From positions 558,001 through 622,000 of the forward strand of contig CANMWN010000002.1 in assembly GCA_947501625.1 (NCBI GenBank): a DNA stretch of 64,000 nucleotides, given 5' to 3'. Numbering within the stretch: the first letter of the stretch is position 1; every line of letters starts with the position of its first letter. Positions 49,430-59,074 of the stretch are shown here, one piece after another. The DNA is from an uncultured Flavobacteriaceae bacterium (lineage in GTDB: Bacteria; Bacteroidota; Bacteroidia; Flavobacteriales; Flavobacteriaceae). The translations under genes were made by a program, and so were the position numbers. Below the pieces are notes generated by a model that was given only the letters and a program-made list of their open reading frames with translations, was not told where the DNA came from and did not search any database.

Positions 49430-51841
49430 ATGGCAAAGAAGAAAAAATCAACACCGAAAAAACCAAAAACTCCACGTTTTGCTGGTATTAAAGCGTTTTT
49501 TCAAAACAGACAAACTCAAACAGTACTTGGTTCTTTCCTTGTATTATTTGCCATATTTTTATTTGTAGCATTCATCTCATTTTTATTTACTTGGGATATT
49601 GATCAAAGTGAGTTATCTGAGTTTGCAAATAAAAAAGCAACAGTTAAAAACTTACTTGGAAAAATTGGGCATACTCTAAGTCATACTTTTATTTACAAAG
49701 GCTTTGGAATTGCTGCCTTAATTGTTCCTGTATTGTTATTCTTCAGCGGTTTATTTATTCTGTTCCAAATAAGCCTAAAAAAATTAAACAAATTTTGGGG
49801 TTGGGGAATTCTTGGAATGATTTGGTTTGCAGTATTGTTTGGTTTTTTCAATTCCAATGATTCTATTATTTCTGGTATTGTTGGTTATGAATTGAATGAT
49901 TATCTGCAACAATTTTTAGGAAAAACTGGTGTAGGTATATTATTACTTTTTACACTACTCTCCTATTTGGCTATTAGATTTGGACTAAATGCACATCATA
50001 TAAGTTCATTATTTAAAAAGAAAAAAATTGAATCAACTACTACTGATACTATTATAGAACAAGAATTGTCGGTTGAAACGACTACTAAAAAAGAAATCTC
50101 AAATACTGATGATAAATCAGAATTTGAATTATCAGTTGAGAATTTAGAGCCTACTATCGAAAACTATCTTGGAAAAGATAAAAAAGCGGCAAAAGAAGAA
50201 AAGGATATTTCTCTTGACATTAAAATAAAGCAACCAAAAGAGACTGATGATGATGTAGAAATTGCAATTGAAAAGATCGTTGAAGAAAAAACCGTTGAAG
50301 AAAACTTATCGGACAAATTGGTAAAGGATTTTGGTGAGTTTGATCCAACTTTGGAATTGGGTAATTATAAATTCCCTACACTCAACCTTTTAAGAGCATT
50401 TAACGAGAACATTTCTATTGATCAAGAAGAATTGGAAGCCAATAAAAATAGAATTGTTGAAACGCTCAATAATTACAAAATTGGAATTTCAAAAATTAAA
50501 GCAACAGTTGGACCAACAGTTACTTTATATGAAATCGTTCCTGAGGCTGGAGTTCGTATTTCAAAAATTAAAAACCTAGAGGATGATATTGCATTATCTC
50601 TTTCAGCACTTGGTATTCGTATCATTGCACCTATTCCTGGAAAAGGAACCATAGGTATTGAGGTTCCAAATAAAAATGCTACGATGGTTTCGATGAAATC
50701 TATGATTTCGTCTAAGAAGTATCAAGAAGCACAAATGGAATTACCAATTGCATTTGGTAAAACTATCTCTAACGAAAGTTTCGTTGTTGACCTTGCTAAA
50801 ATGCCTCACCTTTTAATGGCTGGTGCAACAGGACAAGGTAAATCTGTTGGTTTAAATGTCGTGCTTACCTCTCTTTTATACAAAAAACATCCTGCAGAAG
50901 TTAAGTTTGTATTGGTTGACCCTAAAAAAGTAGAATTAACACTATTCAATAAAATAGAACGTCATTATTTAGCAAAACTTCCAGATTCTGAAGATGCCAT
51001 TATTACCGACACCACTAAAGTTGTAAATACATTAAATTCATTGTGTATTGAAATGGATGCAAGATATGACTTGTTGAAAGCGGCAATGGTAAGAAATATC
51101 AAAGAGTATAACGAGAAGTTCAAAACAAGAAAACTAAATCCGGAAAATGGACATAAGTTCTTACCTTATATTGTTTTAGTTATTGATGAGTTTGCCGATT
51201 TGATTATGACTGCTGGAAAAGAAGTTGAAACTCCTATTGCACGATTAGCGCAATTAGCGCGTGCTATTGGAATACATTTAATTGTTGCAACACAACGACC
51301 ATCAGTAAATGTAATTACTGGTATTATAAAAGCAAACTTTCCGGCAAGAGTTGCTTTTAGAGTAACTTCTAAAATAGATTCTAGAACGATATTAGACAAT
51401 TCAGGAGCCGACCAATTGATTGGTAAAGGTGATATGCTTTTTTCTGGCGGAAATGATTTGACACGTATTCAATGTGCATTTGTTGATACGCCAGAAATAG
51501 AAAAAATAACAGATTTCATAGGTTCTCAGAGAGCTTATCCTGAGGCGCATTTATTACCAGAATATTCAGGCGAGGAAAGTGGCACAAGTCTTGATATAGA
51601 TATAAACGATAGAGATTCACTGTTTAAAGATGCTGCTCTTGTGATTGTAAATGCACAACAAGGATCTGCCTCTTTATTACAACGAAAATTGAAACTTGGA
51701 TATAACCGTGCTGGAAGAATTATTGATCAATTAGAAGCAGCAGGAATTGTTGGTCCTTTTGAAGGTAGTAAAGCAAGACAAGTTTATATTCCAGATGAAA
51801 TGGCTCTTAATCAATTATTGGAAAACGAAAAAAATAATTAA
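49430..51841 (+). CDS. ftsK: DNA translocase FtsK
   Basis: 803 residues. Four N-terminal membrane helices (about residues 32-190) are followed by an acidic linker (200-300), the alpha and beta motor domains, and a C-terminal winged-helix gamma domain (about 735-795; QQGSASLLQRKLKLGYNRAG). Walker A is GATGQGKSVG (from residue 465), Walker B is VLVIDEFADLIM. It pumps DNA at the division septum to finish chromosome segregation and dimer resolution. It begins a + strand run with LolA- and LptF-like genes. Confidence 0.95.
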   Translation: MAKKKKSTPKKPKTPRFAGIKAFFQNRQTQTVLGSFLVLFAIFLFVAFISFLFTWDIDQSELSEFANKKATVKNLLGKIGHTLSHTFIYKGFGIAALIVPVLLFFSGLFILFQISLKKLNKFWGWGILGMIWFAVLFGFFNSNDSIISGIVGYELNDYLQQFLGKTGVGILLLFTLLSYLAIRFGLNAHHISSLFKKKKIESTTTDTIIEQELSVETTTKKEISNTDDKSEFELSVENLEPTIENYLGKDKKAAKEEKDISLDIKIKQPKETDDDVEIAIEKIVEEKTVEENLSDKLVKDFGEFDPTLELGNYKFPTLNLLRAFNENISIDQEELEANKNRIVETLNNYKIGISKIKATVGPTVTLYEIVPEAGVRISKIKNLEDDIALSLSALGIRIIAPIPGKGTIGIEVPNKNATMVSMKSMISSKKYQEAQMELPIAFGKTISNESFVVDLAKMPHLLMAGATGQGKSVGLNVVLTSLLYKKHPAEVKFVLVDPKKVELTLFNKIERHYLAKLPDSEDAIITDTTKVVNTLNSLCIEMDARYDLLKAAMVRNIKEYNEKFKTRKLNPENGHKFLPYIVLVIDEFADLIMTAGKEVETPIARLAQLARAIGIHLIVATQRPSVNVITGIIKANFPARVAFRVTSKIDSRTILDNSGADQLIGKGDMLFSGGNDLTRIQCAFVDTPEIEKITDFIGSQRAYPEAHLLPEYSGEESGTSLDIDINDRDSLFKDAALVIVNAQQGSASLLQRKLKLGYNRAGRIIDQLEAAGIVGPFEGSKARQVYIPDEMALNQLLENEKNN

Positions 51842-51849
51842 GTAAAGAA

Positions 51850-52491
51850 ATGAAAAAAGTATCAGTAGTAATTGCATTATTAATCTCAACTTTAGGATTT
51901 AGTCAAGACGGAAAAAAATTATTAGATGAGGTGGCTAAAAAAGTAAATTCATATCATAATATTTATGTAGAATTTGACCATAAATTAAAAAATGAAGCTG
52001 CTAAACTGGATCGTACTTCAAGAGGTAACGCTACTTTAAAAAAAGACCTATATCACTTTAATTATATGGGTGTTGAGCAATTATTTGATGGGCAAAAAGT
52101 ATATTTAATCATCCACGAAGATGAAGAAGTGATTATAAAAAAGCCTAACAACAACGAAGATGTAACGACTTTGTCACCATCAAAAATGTTAACATTCTAC
52201 GAAAAAGGATTTACATACGAAATGGATATTTTACAGAATGTGAAAGGTAGAAAAATTCAATATGTAAAATTGACGCCTATCAATAGTGATTCTGATTTAA
52301 AACAAATTCTTGTAGGAGTAGATAATAGAACTAAACATATCTATAAAATTATTGAAACTGGTATAGATGATACTGTCACAACTTATACCATATCAAAATT
52401 CGATACAAACCAATCTATTTCGGATAAGTTATTTACCTTTGACAAAGATAAATTTGAATCAAAAGGGTATGATATTACCGAACCAAAATAG
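51850..52491 (+). CDS. LolA-like outer-membrane lipoprotein carrier protein
   Basis: 213 residues with a signal peptide (SVVIALLISTLGFSQD). The rest fits the LolA half-barrel: LLDEVAKKVNSYHNIYVEFD, then strands ending in KILQVG-like ILVGVDNRTKHIYKI and FTFDKDKFESKGYDI. LolA carries lipoproteins across the periplasm. It lies between ftsK (8 bases) and the LptF/G-like gene (6 bases), an order common in flavobacteria. Confidence 0.88.
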   Translation: MKKVSVVIALLISTLGFSQDGKKLLDEVAKKVNSYHNIYVEFDHKLKNEAAKLDRTSRGNATLKKDLYHFNYMGVEQLFDGQKVYLIIHEDEEVIIKKPNNNEDVTTLSPSKMLTFYEKGFTYEMDILQNVKGRKIQYVKLTPINSDSDLKQILVGVDNRTKHIYKIIETGIDDTVTTYTISKFDTNQSISDKLFTFDKDKFESKGYDITEPK

Positions 52492-52497
52492 GTACAC

Positions 52498-53940
52498 TTG
52501 AAAAAACTAGATTTATATATATTAAAAAGTTTTTTAAAGCCATTTTTCGCCACATTTTTTGTCATTCTATTTGTTCTAGTAATGCAAATTATTTGGGTTG
52601 GCTTTGATGAACTTTCCGGAAAAGGTGTAGATCTTAGTTTTATAGGTAAATTTATTTTTTACACAGCACTTACAGTAGTTCCTATGGCAATGCCTATAGG
52701 AATTTTGCTTTCTTCTATCATGGCGTTAGGTAATTTTGGTGAAAATTACGAGTTCGCTGCTGTAAAATCTGCAGGTATTTCTTTAAGGCGTTTCATAATG
52801 CCAATTATGGTATTGACTATATTTTTAAGTGGTATAGATTTCTTATTTCTAAATTATGTTTTTCCTCATGCTACATTGAAACAGAAAAATATGTATAACA
52901 ATGTGAAAAAGAAGCAACCTGCACTTGCCTTGGTTCCTGGAACTTTTAATACTGAGATTCCTGGATATACTATAAAATTTGATGAAAAATATGGAGAAAA
53001 CGATAATTTACTTAAAAATGTACAAATTGCTGATTTAAGTTCCAATTTTGGAAAAATAAAAGTAATAACTGCAAAAGAAGGAGAGATAACTACCGAAGAA
53101 GGAAGTAAATACATGGCACTAGTTCTTAAAGATGGTAATTACTATGAAGAATATTCCAATAAACGAGACACTAAAAAAGATCGTGAAAAAATGCCTGCAT
53201 CCAAAGCTACATTTAACACTTATACGATAAACATTGACATCTCTTCTTTTAGCACTGATGATGAGAAAATTACTATTGAACAACATCATCAAATGTTGAG
53301 TATAAATCAGATAAAAAAAAGGTCTGATACTTTAAAAATAAATTATGATACATATCAAAAAAATAGAGCACTAAGTTTTTTTAATGCTAGTGGAGCAAAT
53401 ATTATGAAACCTCTTAAAGATAGTATTTCAAAAACAACATTGAAACCGTCAATTATTGAAAACTTTGATTTAGAAGGAAAAATTAAAGTTTTAGATAATG
53501 CTACTCAATTAATAAATAGGCAAGTAAATAATTCAAACAAATCAACTAAAGTCTTTAAAGATAGACGTAAATACTTAAACCTTTATGACCATGAATATCA
53601 TAATCGTATAGCTTTTTCATTGGCATGCTTGGTCCTGTTTTTTATTGGCGCACCGTTAGGTTCTATAATAAGAAAAGGAGGCTTTGGTTTCCCTATGATA
53701 ATTGCTATTGTTATATTTGTCATCTATTTCTTCATTTCTCAATTTGGTAAAAATTTGGCTGAAGAAAGTGCAATTTCATCTTCTCTAGGAGGATGGTTGT
53801 CAACACTAATATTACTACCATTTGGAATAATATTAACCAGAAGAGCAGCTAAGGATAAAGGAATCTTTAATCTATCAAATTTTTTGGGCTCTATCAAAAA
53901 TTTCTTCAATCGATTTAGATTGAAAAAACAAACTAAATAA
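52498..53940 (+). CDS. LptF/LptG-family lipopolysaccharide export permease
   Basis: 480 residues from a TTG start 6 bases after the LolA-like gene. Two blocks of three membrane helices (about 15-120 and 370-460) flank a periplasmic beta-jellyroll domain, the LptF/G layout. The N-terminal LDLYILKSFLKPFFATFFVI is typical. It forms the membrane part of the LptB2FG exporter; only one LptF/G-type gene lies in the window. The ribB start codon overlaps its stop by one base (TAATG). Confidence 0.9.
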   Translation: MKKLDLYILKSFLKPFFATFFVILFVLVMQIIWVGFDELSGKGVDLSFIGKFIFYTALTVVPMAMPIGILLSSIMALGNFGENYEFAAVKSAGISLRRFIMPIMVLTIFLSGIDFLFLNYVFPHATLKQKNMYNNVKKKQPALALVPGTFNTEIPGYTIKFDEKYGENDNLLKNVQIADLSSNFGKIKVITAKEGEITTEEGSKYMALVLKDGNYYEEYSNKRDTKKDREKMPASKATFNTYTINIDISSFSTDDEKITIEQHHQMLSINQIKKRSDTLKINYDTYQKNRALSFFNASGANIMKPLKDSISKTTLKPSIIENFDLEGKIKVLDNATQLINRQVNNSNKSTKVFKDRRKYLNLYDHEYHNRIAFSLACLVLFFIGAPLGSIIRKGGFGFPMIIAIVIFVIYFFISQFGKNLAEESAISSSLGGWLSTLILLPFGIILTRRAAKDKGIFNLSNFLGSIKNFFNRFRLKKQTK

Positions 53941-55064
53941 TGGAAACAGTTACAAAAAAAATAGAATTAGACACCATAGAAGAAGCTATTGCTGATATCA
54001 AAGCAGGAAAAGTAGTTATTGTTGTTGATGATGAAAATAGAGAAAACGAAGGAGACTTTATAGCAGCTGCTGAAATGGTAACTCCTGAAATGATTAATTT
54101 TATGGCTACTCACGGTCGCGGGTTAATTTGTGCTCCTATAACTGAAGATAGAAGAAAAGAATTGGACCTAGAAATGATGGTTAAAAACAATACAGTGATG
54201 CATCACACGCAATTTACTGTGTCGGTTGATTTGATTGGTCATGGATGTACTACTGGAATTTCTGTTCACGATAGAGCCAAAACAATTAAATCTCTTGTAA
54301 ATGATAATACAAAAGGTTATGATTTAGGTAGACCTGGACATATTTTCCCTCTTAGAGCCAAGAATGGCGGTGTGCTAAGAAGAACAGGACACACTGAGGC
54401 TGCAGTTGATTTGGCAAGATTAGCTGGTTTCAAACCAGCTGGAATTCTAGTTGAGATTTTAAATGAAGATGGAACTATGGCTCGTTTACCACAACTAGTC
54501 AAAGTTGCTAAAGAATTTGATTTAAAACTTATATCTATAGAAGATCTTGTTGCTTATAGAATGCAACATGATTCATTGATTGAAAAAATTGATGATTTTG
54601 ATGTTACTACTCGCTTCGGTGATTTTAGATTAAGAGCCTATAAACAAACTACCAATAATCAAGTACACATAGCACTTACTAAAGGCTCATGGAAATTGAA
54701 TGATGAAGTTGTAGTAAAAGTTAATTCAACATTGATTAATAATGCTTTAGGGTTTTTAACACAAAACTCAGATGAGAAATTTGAACGAATCTTTAAAATA
54801 ATTGATCAAGAAAATGCTGCAGCAATGGTTTTTATCAATCAAGAAAATCAGCCTCAAAATGTTATGAGCCAACTTAACTTATTGAAAAAGGATGAAAACC
54901 AAACAAAAACTAATATGGATAAAAAAGATTTTGGAATAGGTGCTCAAATCCTGCATGATTTAGGTATTTCAAAATTAAAAGTAATTACAAATGCTAAAAA
55001 CACTCCTAAGCGTGTTGGAATGACTGGCTACGGGCTTGAAATTATTGATTATATAAATTACTAA
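53940..55064 (+). CDS. ribB: 3,4-dihydroxy-2-butanone-4-phosphate synthase with degenerate GTP cyclohydrolase II-like half
   Basis: 374 residues. Residues 8-205 are a complete RibB domain: DDENRENEGDFIAAAE, GRGLICAPI, HTQFTVSVD, RPGHIFPLRAK and RTGHTEAAVDLARLAG. It turns ribulose-5-phosphate into the four-carbon unit of riboflavin. Residues 210-374 keep the shape of GTP cyclohydrolase II (RFGDFRLRAYK start, ILHDLGISKLKVITNAKNTP then GYGLEIIDYI end) but contain no cysteine at all, so the zinc site is gone and cyclohydrolase activity is not expected. Another ribA must exist elsewhere. Confidence 0.93.
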   Translation: METVTKKIELDTIEEAIADIKAGKVVIVVDDENRENEGDFIAAAEMVTPEMINFMATHGRGLICAPITEDRRKELDLEMMVKNNTVMHHTQFTVSVDLIGHGCTTGISVHDRAKTIKSLVNDNTKGYDLGRPGHIFPLRAKNGGVLRRTGHTEAAVDLARLAGFKPAGILVEILNEDGTMARLPQLVKVAKEFDLKLISIEDLVAYRMQHDSLIEKIDDFDVTTRFGDFRLRAYKQTTNNQVHIALTKGSWKLNDEVVVKVNSTLINNALGFLTQNSDEKFERIFKIIDQENAAAMVFINQENQPQNVMSQLNLLKKDENQTKTNMDKKDFGIGAQILHDLGISKLKVITNAKNTPKRVGMTGYGLEIIDYINY

Positions 55065-55067
55065 AAA

Positions 55068-55766
55068 ATGTCTAAGAAATTTTATGTTTCTATTCTTTCA
55101 TTATTCTTTATAATCTCTTGTAAAAAAGATTCAAAAGATAATAATAGCAACAATAATTCATATGTCTTAACTATTAATATTGATAATCAAACTAATAAAT
55201 TAGCTGTTATTCAAAATTTGAATAATCCAACTTTTAAAGACTCAGCAAGAATAAATAATAATATTGCCGTGTTTAATGGCAAAATAGATTATCCCGAACG
55301 TTATATTTTAACTATAGAAAACATGTTTGGCGGTAAAATGTTTATTTTAGAAAATGATAGTATAAACATTTCAATAACTAATAATGACCTTATAAACGCT
55401 CAAGTAACTAATTCAATAATTAATAATGAATTATTACAGGTTCAAAAATCTTCTGAAGATATATATAATAAAATAGATTTATTATTCCCAGATTTACAAA
55501 GAGCAAGACTTGAAAATGATGCTGAAAAATTGAGTGAGATTTCAAAAAAAATGTCTTTGATTGAAAAAGAAAATATTGATTTTAATTTTAGTTATGCAAC
55601 TAATAATCCAACTTCATTTATTTCGGCAATGATTTTATATGATTTATCTAAAAGAGATTCTATTGATGTTAATAGAATTAAATCTACTTACGATAAACTT
55701 TCCGACATAGTTAAAAAGAATTCGGATGCTTTAAAGGTTAATCAATTTTTAGAACAATTACATTAA
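55068..55766 (+). CDS. DUF4369-containing lipoprotein without a thioredoxin domain
   Basis: 232 residues. The lipoprotein signal (SILSLFFIISCKKD) is followed by a low-complexity Asn/Ser stretch and a DUF4369 beta domain (about residues 32-110; VLTINIDNQTNKLAVIQNLN, GKIDYPERYILTIENMFGGK), then helices. In most flavobacterial proteins this is followed by a TlpA-like thioredoxin domain, which is absent: the protein stops where it would begin. It lies 3 bases after ribB and overlaps pepE by 9 bases at its end. Confidence 0.75.
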   Translation: MSKKFYVSILSLFFIISCKKDSKDNNSNNNSYVLTINIDNQTNKLAVIQNLNNPTFKDSARINNNIAVFNGKIDYPERYILTIENMFGGKMFILENDSINISITNNDLINAQVTNSIINNELLQVQKSSEDIYNKIDLLFPDLQRARLENDAEKLSEISKKMSLIEKENIDFNFSYATNNPTSFISAMILYDLSKRDSIDVNRIKSTYDKLSDIVKKNSDALKVNQFLEQLH

Positions 55767-56465
55767 AAAACTAAGGTCACTATTAGTAGTAAGTTCTCTC
55801 GGCTTTTTATTTACTTCAAATAACCTAGCTTTGAGTTCACCTTTTAAAACTACACGATTACCAAGAACTTCTAACCAACTACCTTCTCTTAAACCTACTA
55901 CAGGTGTATCATTAAATTTATGAAATTCCTTAATACGTGTTTCTCTAGTCTCTCCCATGTGAGTAGAATTCACATCAGGATCCAAATAATGAGGGTTAAT
56001 GTTAAAATTAATTAAATTAAGAGTATCAAAACTTGGAGGATAAACTATAGGCATATCATTAGTGGTCTTCATAGACACACCAGTTATATTGCTTCCAGCA
56101 CTTGTACCAAAATATGGTGTGCCATTTTCAACAACTTCTTTTATTACATCAACTAAATTATGTTTATACAATTTAGATACTAGTTCAAATGTATTTCCAC
56201 CACCTGTAAAAATACCCTGAGATTTTTCTATTGCATTTTTTTGATCATCAAATTCATGAATACCTTTTACTTCAATATCAATTTTTTCAAATCCTTTTTT
56301 TGCAACAGTTGTATATTCATCATAAGACAAACCGCCAGGACGTGCAAATGGAATAAAAATTAACTGTTTTACACCTGCAAAAAAAACCCTTAATTCAGGT
56401 AAAATATATTCTAAATATCCTTTACCGTGTACAGTAGATGTGCTTGCAATAATTAATTTTTTCAT
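55758..56465 (-). CDS. pepE: peptidase E, alpha-aspartyl dipeptidase (S51 family)
   Basis: 235 residues. The nucleophile Ser is in PYFGTSAGSNITG (about residue 123), with the His and Glu/Asp partners expected in FNINPHYLDPDVNSTHMGETRE and nearby. GIFTGGGNTFELVSKLY is also characteristic. It hydrolyses dipeptides with N-terminal aspartate in the cytoplasm. It is a single gene, divergent from the carboxypeptidase-like gene. Confidence 0.92.
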   Translation of the reverse strand: MKKLIIASTSTVHGKGYLEYILPELRVFFAGVKQLIFIPFARPGGLSYDEYTTVAKKGFEKIDIEVKGIHEFDDQKNAIEKSQGIFTGGGNTFELVSKLYKHNLVDVIKEVVENGTPYFGTSAGSNITGVSMKTTNDMPIVYPPSFDTLNLINFNINPHYLDPDVNSTHMGETRETRIKEFHKFNDTPVVGLREGSWLEVLGNRVVLKGELKARLFEVNKKPRELTTNSDLSFLM

Positions 56466-56563
56466 ATAAATGCTTTAATTCAAAAATAACTAAAATTACG
56501 GTTTAACAAAAATTTAGGTTTGCTTTAATACTATTTTAATAACTCTACTATTTCCTTTGTAAA

Positions 56564-57337
56564 ATGAGGATAAAATTACTTTTCATTTTTTTATTTTACT
56601 ATACTTTATCCTATACGCAAATAGAAAGTTCAACTATTAGTGGTGAAATTACATTTCATCACTTACCTATAGAAAATGTACATATCTATAATATAGATAC
56701 AAAAAAAGGTACTATAACAAATTCGAATGGTTTTTTTGAAATAGACGGGCAACTAAATAATGTGCTAAAAATATCTCATATAGAATATAGAGAGATTAAA
56801 ATTACAGTAACTGAAAAAATTATTAGAAATGGAATTATCATTAATTTAAAGAAAGTAATTAATCAACTTCCAGAAGTAATAATTAAGAAGCATCAGTTGA
56901 CTGGAAGTATTTCAATAGATTCACAAAACAATAAAAATAAATTAATAACCAAAAAACATAATTTAATTGAACAAATGAAAGTTTTAGCAAAATTACCTAG
57001 TAAAAGTGATGGAGCAATAAATCTAGAATCGCCTCATGTAAACGATGTAAGTCCAATAAAAGTTGGTAGTACAAAAATTGGAATTCCTATTAAAGATAAA
57101 GAAAATGATTTGAGAAAGAACTTAAGAAAACAAAAAAATATTCCAAATGAAATAATTAATGAATTTGGTAAAGAGTATTTTACAAATGGTTTAAAATTAC
57201 CAGAAGAAGAAATTTATAATTTTCTTACCTATTGTAATTATAAAAATATATTTCAACTATTTAGTCAAGGTAAAACTTTAGAGTTAATCTCAATTCTAGA
57301 AAATGAGAGTAAAGAATATAATAAAAAAAGCCGCTGA
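56564..57337 (+). CDS. carboxypeptidase-like regulatory domain protein
   Basis: 257 residues with a signal peptide (LLFIFLFYYTLSYTQ). Residues 20-105 form a carboxypeptidase D regulatory-like beta domain (STISGEITFHHLPIENVHIY, GTITNSNGFFEIDG, LKISHIEYREIKI). The remainder is basic, helical and unassigned. Such proteins are common in flavobacterial envelopes next to TonB-dependent receptors. Its stop lies inside a bidirectional terminator. Confidence 0.8.
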   Translation: MRIKLLFIFLFYYTLSYTQIESSTISGEITFHHLPIENVHIYNIDTKKGTITNSNGFFEIDGQLNNVLKISHIEYREIKITVTEKIIRNGIIINLKKVINQLPEVIIKKHQLTGSISIDSQNNKNKLITKKHNLIEQMKVLAKLPSKSDGAINLESPHVNDVSPIKVGSTKIGIPIKDKENDLRKNLRKQKNIPNEIINEFGKEYFTNGLKLPEEEIYNFLTYCNYKNIFQLFSQGKTLELISILENESKEYNKKSR

Positions 57338-57354
57338 AATCAGCGGCTTTTTTT
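57323..57354. terminator. bidirectional terminator at the end of the carboxypeptidase-like gene
   Basis: Stem GCCGCTGA / TCAGCGGC, loop AA, with an A run before and a T run after. It contains the gene's stop codon and lies 20 bases past the stop of the minus-strand lipoprotein gene. Confidence 0.87.
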
Positions 57355-57373
57355 ATACTATTTAAATATTGTA

Positions 57374-58246
57374 TTATTGATATAAAGTATAATCACTTCC
57401 TAGTTTATCAATATTTACCAATACAACTTCTTCTGAAACACCACCAGCAACTATACCAGTTAAGTCAGTTTCAAAAACTTCTAAAGTTCCATCGGCATGC
57501 ATTGCAAATAATATTCCATCAATAGTTCCACCAATAGTTGACCAAGCATCCGCTTTTACCTGATACATACCATCAGTCATACCGTCATTAATTGCAGTAT
57601 CCTCATAATTAGTAACAGATCCAGAGTAATCAATACCTACATCTCCAGGCATCATTCTTAATCTAAGATCTAAATCATTACCAGCACTGTCATTTGGATT
57701 CCAATCAAATAAGAAATTAATCCCATTTGCCGGTACTGGAGGTAACTGCCCATAAACAACTGAATTAACTTGTAAAGCTCCACCCTTCAAAACAACTAAA
57801 TCACTTGGTCTATTATCAACCGAAATATCAAAACGATCATTAAATTCAATATTTGAAGTTGAGACAGCTCCATTAAATGGAACAGAACCTTGAGGTGCTA
57901 TTTCAAAATCTACCATTGTTGGTCCTACAACTACTTGAGTACTGGCAGGAATAACATTTCCATCAGAGTCTAGTTCTGGGCTAATAGTATATGTATTCCC
58001 ATCATACATTATATTAACATCAGAACCAAAATAAGAGGTTGAGAATTCAGTAAGTCTAAATCCTAAATCTATTGAAGCAGTATTCATACCTACTTGTCCA
58101 ATAATATTTACTGCCGAAGCAGAAAATGGTTCAACAACTATTTGAATATTACTTGATTGTGCAGCTACAGCAACTTCATCATCTTGTTCACAAGAAACAA
58201 AGAATAATGTTAATGCTAAAACTGCTAAATATTTATTTATTTTCAT
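57374..58246 (-). CDS. lipoprotein, twin of the neighbour, in receptor locus
   Basis: 290 residues. Lipoprotein signal (LALTLFFVSCEQDD, Cys 19). The N-terminal two thirds is beta-rich without a known domain. The last 110 residues (from NDLDLRLRM, through DGMYQVKADAW and GILFAMHADGTLEVFETDLT, to LVNIDKLGSDYTLYQ) parallel the end of the neighbouring lipoprotein, so they are distant paralogues. It is the last of three minus-strand genes led by the TonB-dependent receptor, 26 bases after its neighbour. It may bind the receptor's ligand at the cell surface. Unrecognised. Confidence 0.78.
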   Translation of the reverse strand: MKINKYLAVLALTLFFVSCEQDDEVAVAAQSSNIQIVVEPFSASAVNIIGQVGMNTASIDLGFRLTEFSTSYFGSDVNIMYDGNTYTISPELDSDGNVIPASTQVVVGPTMVDFEIAPQGSVPFNGAVSTSNIEFNDRFDISVDNRPSDLVVLKGGALQVNSVVYGQLPPVPANGINFLFDWNPNDSAGNDLDLRLRMMPGDVGIDYSGSVTNYEDTAINDGMTDGMYQVKADAWSTIGGTIDGILFAMHADGTLEVFETDLTGIVAGGVSEEVVLVNIDKLGSDYTLYQ

Positions 58247-58272
58247 TTTTTTTTATTTTAAATTAACATTAA

Positions 58273-59055
58273 TTAAAATACTGGAGTTGCCGGTACTTGA
58301 GTTAACATATAGTTAGTCCCAACTTTTTCCATATCAACCATATAATAGAAATCACCACCGCTAGTAATTGCTTCAGTAAAAGTTTCTACAGTTCCATCAG
58401 GATGAACAGCAACCATTAAAACATTTACAACTGCATCGGCAGAAAACCAATCTCTAGGCAAAATATGGTAAGAACCATCTGGATTAAAATTAGAGAAAGA
58501 TACTTGCTCTAATGGAGTTACTGATTGACTTGCAACGATACCTACGGTAGGAGGTGAATCTGTAATCCATAGATCCCAGTCATTTTGAGTTGGATTGTCC
58601 CAAGTCATAACTACTTGTAGTGCATTCGGGTCTGCATCAGGAACTGTTAATACAATAACTTTTACAGTCTTTCTTGATTGATCAATAACTGCATCTACAT
58701 TATCAGGTTTTTCTAACACTGATATATCAGTCATTGTAACCTCATATATTAATCCTTCTTCTGATACATCAAGTGGTAAACCTCCAGTGACATTTCCGTA
58801 AGGAATAGTTGCTCCTGCAGAAACACCGTTAACAGTATATTCAATCAAAGCATTCGTTCCAAATGCTTCAGATACTAATACTGCAGCATTATAAGGTGTA
58901 GAACTAGCTGGTACAATTACTTCTTCATCAGCAAAAGAAACTGTTTTTGTTATAATTGTTTCACCAACTATTGGATCGTCATCATCAATAGCACATGATG
59001 AAACTATCAATGATAGTGCTATTAAAAATAATGGTATTAATTTTATGTTTTTCAT
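58273..59055 (-). CDS. lipoprotein with C-terminal beta domain, in receptor locus
   Basis: 260 residues. Lipoprotein signal (LFLIALSLIVSSCAIDDDD). Two possible beta domains: an N-terminal one (about 35-130) and the C-terminal domain shared with the neighbouring lipoprotein: NDWDLWITDS, DGSYHILPRDWFSADA, VLMVAVHPDGTVETFTEAIT and MEKVGTNYMLTQ. The Asp-rich NDWDLW stretch could bind calcium or carbohydrate. It follows the receptor by 19 bases, so it is probably part of one uptake system with it. Family unknown. Confidence 0.78.
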   Translation of the reverse strand: MKNIKLIPLFLIALSLIVSSCAIDDDDPIVGETIITKTVSFADEEVIVPASSTPYNAAVLVSEAFGTNALIEYTVNGVSAGATIPYGNVTGGLPLDVSEEGLIYEVTMTDISVLEKPDNVDAVIDQSRKTVKVIVLTVPDADPNALQVVMTWDNPTQNDWDLWITDSPPTVGIVASQSVTPLEQVSFSNFNPDGSYHILPRDWFSADAVVNVLMVAVHPDGTVETFTEAITSGGDFYYMVDMEKVGTNYMLTQVPATPVF

Positions 59056-59074
59056 AATTTATCTTTTAATAATT

